Origin: Candidatus Cryptoclostridium obscurum
Lineage (GTDB): Bacteria; Bacillota; Dehalobacteriia; UBA7702
DNA: 54,654 nucleotides
Reading direction: 5' to 3'
Assembly (NCBI GenBank): GCA_904420535.1
Contig: CAJFVQ010000061.1
Location: forward strand, 1 to 54,654
In this document: in pieces, positions 51,622-54,654 of the stretch
Layout: the number at the start of each line of letters is the position of its first letter
Position numbering within the stretch: the stretch's first letter is position 1
Program-made: the position numbers and the translations under genes
Notes under the pieces: model-generated
What the model saw: only the letters and a program-made list of their open reading frames with translations
The model's database searches: none
Told to the model about the DNA's origin: nothing

Positions 51622-51660
51622 AAGACGATGATTTTGTATATCATTCAATCATCGTCTTTT
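51622..51660 (+). terminator. Terminator after degV
   Basis: AAGACGATGATT (51622-51633) pairs with AATCATCGTCTT (51647-51658), then TT. Position is 37 bases past the degV stop. Confidence 0.8.
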
Positions 51661-51676
51661 CATATTATTATCACTT

Positions 51677-51731
51677 TTTTCGATTATTTTCGACGCATTT
51701 CGTTGTATTTATAGAAAGTTTATGATAAAAT
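51677..51731 (+). promoter_or_regulatory. Promoter with 10-bp phased TTTTCGA repeats
   Basis: Promoter TTGTAT (51703-51708), 17-base spacer, TAAAAT (51726-51731). Directly upstream are TTTTCGA at 51677, TTTTCGA at 51687 and ATTTCG at 51697, at exact 10-base intervals. The second copy followed by C reads as a near 0A box (CGTCGAA on the other strand). Likely operator for the HTH gene downstream or another regulator. Confidence 0.55.
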
Positions 51732-51770
51732 TTCTATATCAATTTCTAAGTAATGATTGAGGTCTCTAAA

Positions 51771-52454
51771 ATGTCTGTAGTAGTAAAAGATGGCATGGAA
51801 AAATTATATCATAACACTTTGATAAGGGCCATGGGAAGCCGAGGCCTCAATGAATTTGCACGCCATGCTGGGATCAGTGCGGGCAATTTGAGCAAAATGT
51901 TGTCGGGACAAATTGCTAAACCTAATACGTTACGAAAAATTGCTGATGCTTGTCCCGATATGCCGGGCATTTATGAGGAACTGATGTACGCAGCCGGTTA
52001 TTTTCAGGAAATTGATCAGCCGAATCCTGTATCTTTTCATTCACCCGAAACACTCATGGGTGTTGTGCAAATCCCCGTGATCGATTCTTTGGAGGGATCA
52101 CGGAATCAAATCTTTCATTACAATCGCGGTCGTTATCATACCATCCCCTATGCTGCGGAGGCATTGGAAGCCGAGCCGGAACGTTATTTTTTCTATTGTG
52201 TTAATGACCATGCTCTCTCTCCAAGACTTCATCCTGGTGACTATGTGCTGTTGGATTATGAGAAGAATCCCCAGAATGGAGATGTTGTTTTGGTTCGTGT
52301 TGCCAAAAAAGAAAGTCTTTTGCGCCGTATTCGCTTAAAAAACGGCAAAATTATTGTATATGGTGATGATCCTGGAATTACCCCGGATATCCTCGGAAAA
52401 AACGAGACAGAAATTTTCGGTGTCGTTGTAGGGGCAGTATTGCTAAATTTTTAA
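51771..52454 (+). CDS. HTH regulator with catalytically dead LexA/S24-like domain
   Basis: A 227-residue repressor-like protein. The N-terminal helix-turn-helix (RGLNEFARHAGISAGNLSKMLSGQIAKPNTLRKIADA, about 25-62) is XRE type. The C-terminal half has the S24 fold: residues 148-157 read ALSPRLHPGD where active members have SMxPxLxxGD, and LRRIRLKNG (184 on) replaces V-K-R-I. Thus the nucleophile Ser is Ala148 and the general-base Lys is Arg185, so self-cleavage is not expected. Start at 51771 (GAGG 8 bases upstream) is preferred to an ATG six codons earlier. It is monocistronic, with its own promoter and terminator. Confidence 0.82.
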   Translation: MSVVVKDGMEKLYHNTLIRAMGSRGLNEFARHAGISAGNLSKMLSGQIAKPNTLRKIADACPDMPGIYEELMYAAGYFQEIDQPNPVSFHSPETLMGVVQIPVIDSLEGSRNQIFHYNRGRYHTIPYAAEALEAEPERYFFYCVNDHALSPRLHPGDYVLLDYEKNPQNGDVVLVRVAKKESLLRRIRLKNGKIIVYGDDPGITPDILGKNETEIFGVVVGAVLLNF

Positions 52455-52491
52455 AAATTAATTGCAAAATCATTGATCGCAAACAGAATTC

Positions 52492-52531
52492 AAAGCGGAG
52501 ATCCTCTTTAAATGAAGATCTCCGCTTTTTT
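52492..52531 (+). terminator. Terminator after the HTH regulator
   Basis: AAAGCGGAGATC (52492-52503) pairs with GATCTCCGCTTT (ending near 52528), then a T run. Confidence 0.88.
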
Positions 52532-52554
52532 ATGAAGATATTAAATTCTCCTCA

Positions 52555-52824
52555 TTACTCTGACTCAATCAATGTTTGATATTTAAAAGGGTTTACGCAC
52601 TCGTCGTACCCTACCGTATTTTTTAAGAAGGTCCTTTCATCGGTAATTACCGACAGAATATTATATGATGGGATTTGAGATTTTGTGTCAACAGCAGCAA
52701 GGTTGGCAACAGCATTGCACTGAGCATCGCGGCATGCACAAACCACATCCCCGGCCGCATCCGCCCCAACAGGGGAAAACGGGCCAAAATCCAAAAAATG
52801 GAAAGAACATATTTTACACCTCAT
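52555..52824 (-). CDS. Possible small cysteine-rich protein (doubtful)
   Basis: An 89-codon frame on the minus strand with an N-terminal CKIC pair and three more cysteines (VVCACRDAQC). I do not recognise it. There is no good ribosome site before the ATG, and the sequence has no other support. It is listed because the gap 52532-52893 otherwise holds no gene; it may equally be untranslated DNA. Confidence 0.25.
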   Translation of the reverse strand: MRCKICSFHFLDFGPFSPVGADAAGDVVCACRDAQCNAVANLAAVDTKSQIPSYNILSVITDERTFLKNTVGYDECVNPFKYQTLIESE

Positions 52825-52893
52825 TTCAATAGGATGATATAGTACATCTTATGCGGGGACGAGAATTTTGCCCCCATGGAATGGAGATTGATT

Positions 52894-53481
52894 ATGATTC
52901 ACGCAGTATGGTTACTTTTAATTCTTTGTGGTGTTTTGGCTGCTGTCGTCAATGGCGATGGAAGTGTCATTTTCCCTGCATTGGTCGATGGTTCCACCAA
53001 TGCGATTGAAGTCGCCATGGGGCTCGCCGCGTTTCTCTCCGTATGGTGCGGGATTATGCGTTTGGCAGAAAAAAGCGGTTTGCTCGATGCCATGGCTAAA
53101 TTGGTTTATCCCTGTTTGAAATGGCTTTTCCCTAATTTAAGTCCTAATCATAAGGCTTGGGCGCCAATGATTATGAATGTCTCTGCAAACTTCCTTGGAT
53201 TGGGAAATGCGGCAACGCCTTTTGGTATCAAAGCTATGGAGGAATTGTCTAAAACCGCGGATGAAAAAGGCGTTGCTTCCCGGGAGATGATTGTATTTCT
53301 TGCCTTAAATACTTCGGCAGTCAGTTTGATGCCGGGAATGATTATGGGCCTTCGCTCCCAGGCTGGTTCTGCCAATGCAGCGGAAATTATCATTCCTTCT
53401 TTTTTGGCTTCTCTTGCCGGACTTACGGCGGCTTTGATCTCCGCTTTTCTCTTAGAGAAAGTGGGGCGAAAAAAACAATGA
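52894..53481 (+). CDS. spmA: Spore maturation protein A
   Basis: An integral membrane protein needed for spore core dehydration, 195 residues (196 in Bacillus). It carries the nucleoside-recognition (Gate) domain: EVAMGLAAFLSVWCGIMRLAEKSGLLDAMAKLVYPCLKWLFP, and MNVSANFLGLGNAATPFGIKAMEEL. The ATG at 52894 follows TGGAG; the ATG six codons earlier lacks a ribosome site. It overlaps spmB by 4 bases (ATGA). Together they probably form one transporter-like unit. Confidence 0.96.
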   Translation: MIHAVWLLLILCGVLAAVVNGDGSVIFPALVDGSTNAIEVAMGLAAFLSVWCGIMRLAEKSGLLDAMAKLVYPCLKWLFPNLSPNHKAWAPMIMNVSANFLGLGNAATPFGIKAMEELSKTADEKGVASREMIVFLALNTSAVSLMPGMIMGLRSQAGSANAAEIIIPSFLASLAGLTAALISAFLLEKVGRKKQ

Positions 53482-54011
53482 TGGATCTTTTTGGTGAAAT
53501 TTCAGTTTGGATCATTCCAATTATTTTAGCGGCGGTCCCCCTTTATGCCTACTATAAGGGCGTACCGATTTATGATGAGTTTATTGAAGGCGCCCGCGAG
53601 GGGCTAAAATTGACATGGAATCTTTTACCCTTTCTCATCGCTATGCTGGGAGCTATCGCGATTTTTACTGAAGGCGGTGCCATGGATTTGTTGTTTCGTT
53701 TGATCGCTCCCGTAGGAGAGGCCCTGGGAATTCCCGAAGAAGTGATTCCCCTCGCGGTGATGCGTCCCTTCTCTGGCAGCGGCTCTTTGGGAATGACCGC
53801 CAGCATTATTCAGAATTACGGTCCGGATTCTTTTACCGGTCGGCTTGCTTCTATTATGCAAGGCAGTACCGAGACAACCTTTTATGTTTTGACTGTTTAT
53901 TTTGGCGCCGTTGGGATCCGTAAATATCGCTATGCTCTTTGGGTGGGGCTGATCGGCGACTGTGTAGCCTTTCTTGCGGCGTTTTATATTACTTCGATCT
54001 TTTTTTGTTGA
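53478..54011 (+). CDS. spmB: Spore maturation protein B
   Basis: Partner of SpmA, 177 residues, also with a Gate domain: WIIPIILAAVPLYAYYKGVPIYDEFIEGAREGLKL, EALGIPEEVIPLAVMRPFSGSGSLGMTASII and MQGSTETTFYVLTVYFGAVGIRK. Two tandem ATGs (53478, 53481) are possible starts. The spmA-spmB-rluB order is conserved in Bacillus and many Clostridia. Confidence 0.96.
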   Translation: MMDLFGEISVWIIPIILAAVPLYAYYKGVPIYDEFIEGAREGLKLTWNLLPFLIAMLGAIAIFTEGGAMDLLFRLIAPVGEALGIPEEVIPLAVMRPFSGSGSLGMTASIIQNYGPDSFTGRLASIMQGSTETTFYVLTVYFGAVGIRKYRYALWVGLIGDCVAFLAAFYITSIFFC

Positions 54012-54067
54012 AAAATTCTTACTTGTGGATTTCCCTGTTTCGGCATATAATAGAAGCGGAGGATTTT

Positions 54068-54654
54068 ATGAAAGAGAGATTGCAAAAAATTTTGGCTTCT
54101 GCTGGTGTGGCTTCTCGCCGTAAAGCCGAAGAGATGATCAAAGAAGGACGTGTTCGGGTCAACGGACAAGTCATTTGTGAGTTAGGAACCAAGGCCGATT
54201 TGGGCAAAGATAACATTGAAGTCGATGGCAACATGATTCAGAGGAAAGAGCGTAAAATCTACGTACTTCTTAATAAGCCAAAGGGATATCTTTGTACCGT
54301 TACAGATACTCATAACCGTCCCACCGTGATGGACCTTCTTCCCAACTGGGGGGTGCGAATCTATCCTGTGGGTAGATTGGATATGGATACCAGCGGGCTG
54401 TTGATTTTGACCAACGATGGGAAAATGACCAACAATATCCTTCATCCCGCCCGAAAGATTGATAAAAAATATCGGGTGTTGGTCAAAGGCATCCCATCGG
54501 AAGCAAAACTCAACTTGCTGCGAAAAGGTCTTGCAACAGAGGAGGATGTTTTCGCCCCGGCAAAAATTCGTCTTTTAGGGAAAAAGGGCCGCGACAGCCA
54601 GTGGGAAGTTATTATCCACGAGGGAAAGAAACGGCAGATTCGCCGCATGTTTCA
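54068..54654 (+). CDS. rluB: Pseudouridine synthase RluB-like (3' partial)
   Basis: A 23S rRNA pseudouridine synthase of the RsuA/RluB family, cut by the window end after 195 residues with no stop. An N-terminal S4 RNA-binding domain (RLQKILASAGVASRRKAEEMIKEGRVRVNGQ) is followed by the catalytic domain with VLLNKPKGYLCT, Asp105 in the GRLDMDTSGLLILTNDG signature, and KKYRVLVKG; the visible end is EGKKRQIRRMF. The start follows GGAGG. The frame is absent from stop-bounded ORF lists because it has no stop in the window. Confidence 0.95.
   Translation, partial: MKERLQKILASAGVASRRKAEEMIKEGRVRVNGQVICELGTKADLGKDNIEVDGNMIQRKERKIYVLLNKPKGYLCTVTDTHNRPTVMDLLPNWGVRIYPVGRLDMDTSGLLILTNDGKMTNNILHPARKIDKKYRVLVKGIPSEAKLNLLRKGLATEEDVFAPAKIRLLGKKGRDSQWEVIIHEGKKRQIRRMF

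Overview
The window looks like the chromosome of an anaerobic, endospore-forming, Gram-positive member of the Clostridia. I do not name a genus, although a Peptococcaceae-like lineage would fit. The evidence is a dense set of sporulation genes (spoIVB, spo0A, spoIIAA-spoIIAB-sigF, spoIIR, sigG, spoVAC-D-E, spmA-spmB, dacF), sortase-assembled pili, an Ech-type energy-converting [NiFe] hydrogenase with a complete hypABFCDE maturation set, and the anaerobe-associated AmmeMemoRadiSam genes. Ribosome binding sites are strong GGAGG types, and most operons end in clear intrinsic terminators. No rRNA, tRNA, CRISPR array, transposase or prophage was seen.

Layout. 1-8.0 kb: a pilus operon with a large, 5'-truncated adhesive pilin, a second pilin and two class C sortases. 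8.0-9.8 kb (minus strand): a small membrane protein, a long structured RNA candidate with its own promoter and terminator, and a secreted LysM lysozyme. 10-14 kb: hpt, then two regulators (NTF2-like/LytTR and PocR/AraC) and ilvE on the minus strand. 14.3-23.7 kb: a sporulation and nucleoside block (spoIVB, spo0A, xerD, deoB, pdp, dacF, spoIIA operon), with a perfect Spo0A box before spoIIAA and a sigma-H-like promoter before spo0A. 23.8-31.4 kb: a LiaF-like membrane protein, an acetyltransferase, radical SAM AmrS, an AmrB-AmrA fusion, a DUF6483-like protein, a TIM-barrel isomerase, an EamA transporter and pncB. 31.5-35.7 kb (minus strand): sigG-spoIIR, the remnant of a short-chain dehydrogenase, and uraA-upp.

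36-47 kb: echABCDEF-hypA and, after a terminator with a promoter pressed against it, hypB-hypF-hypC-hypD-hypE, then a diacylglycerol-kinase-family gene. 48-50 kb: spoVAC-spoVAD-spoVAE. 50.1-54.7 kb: a membrane protein, degV, a LexA-like regulator that has lost its catalytic residues, and spmA-spmB-rluB, with rluB cut by the window end.

How the genes work together. Ech couples ferredoxin and proton/H2 chemistry to ion translocation, and the Hyp proteins build its NiFe(CN)2CO centre. Spo0A, sigma-F, SpoIIR and sigma-G form the forespore programme. SpoIVB, SpoVA, DacF and SpmAB act later, in engulfment signalling, dipicolinate uptake and spore cortex or core maturation. deoB, pdp, upp, uraA, hpt and pncB form a scattered salvage set. 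The most unusual items are the unclassified structured RNA at 8.4-8.6 kb, the promoter abutting a terminator before hypB, the catalytically dead S24-type regulator with 10-bp phased repeats at its promoter, and the sigG-spoIIR pairing. All functional calls come from reading sequence motifs; no database search was run.
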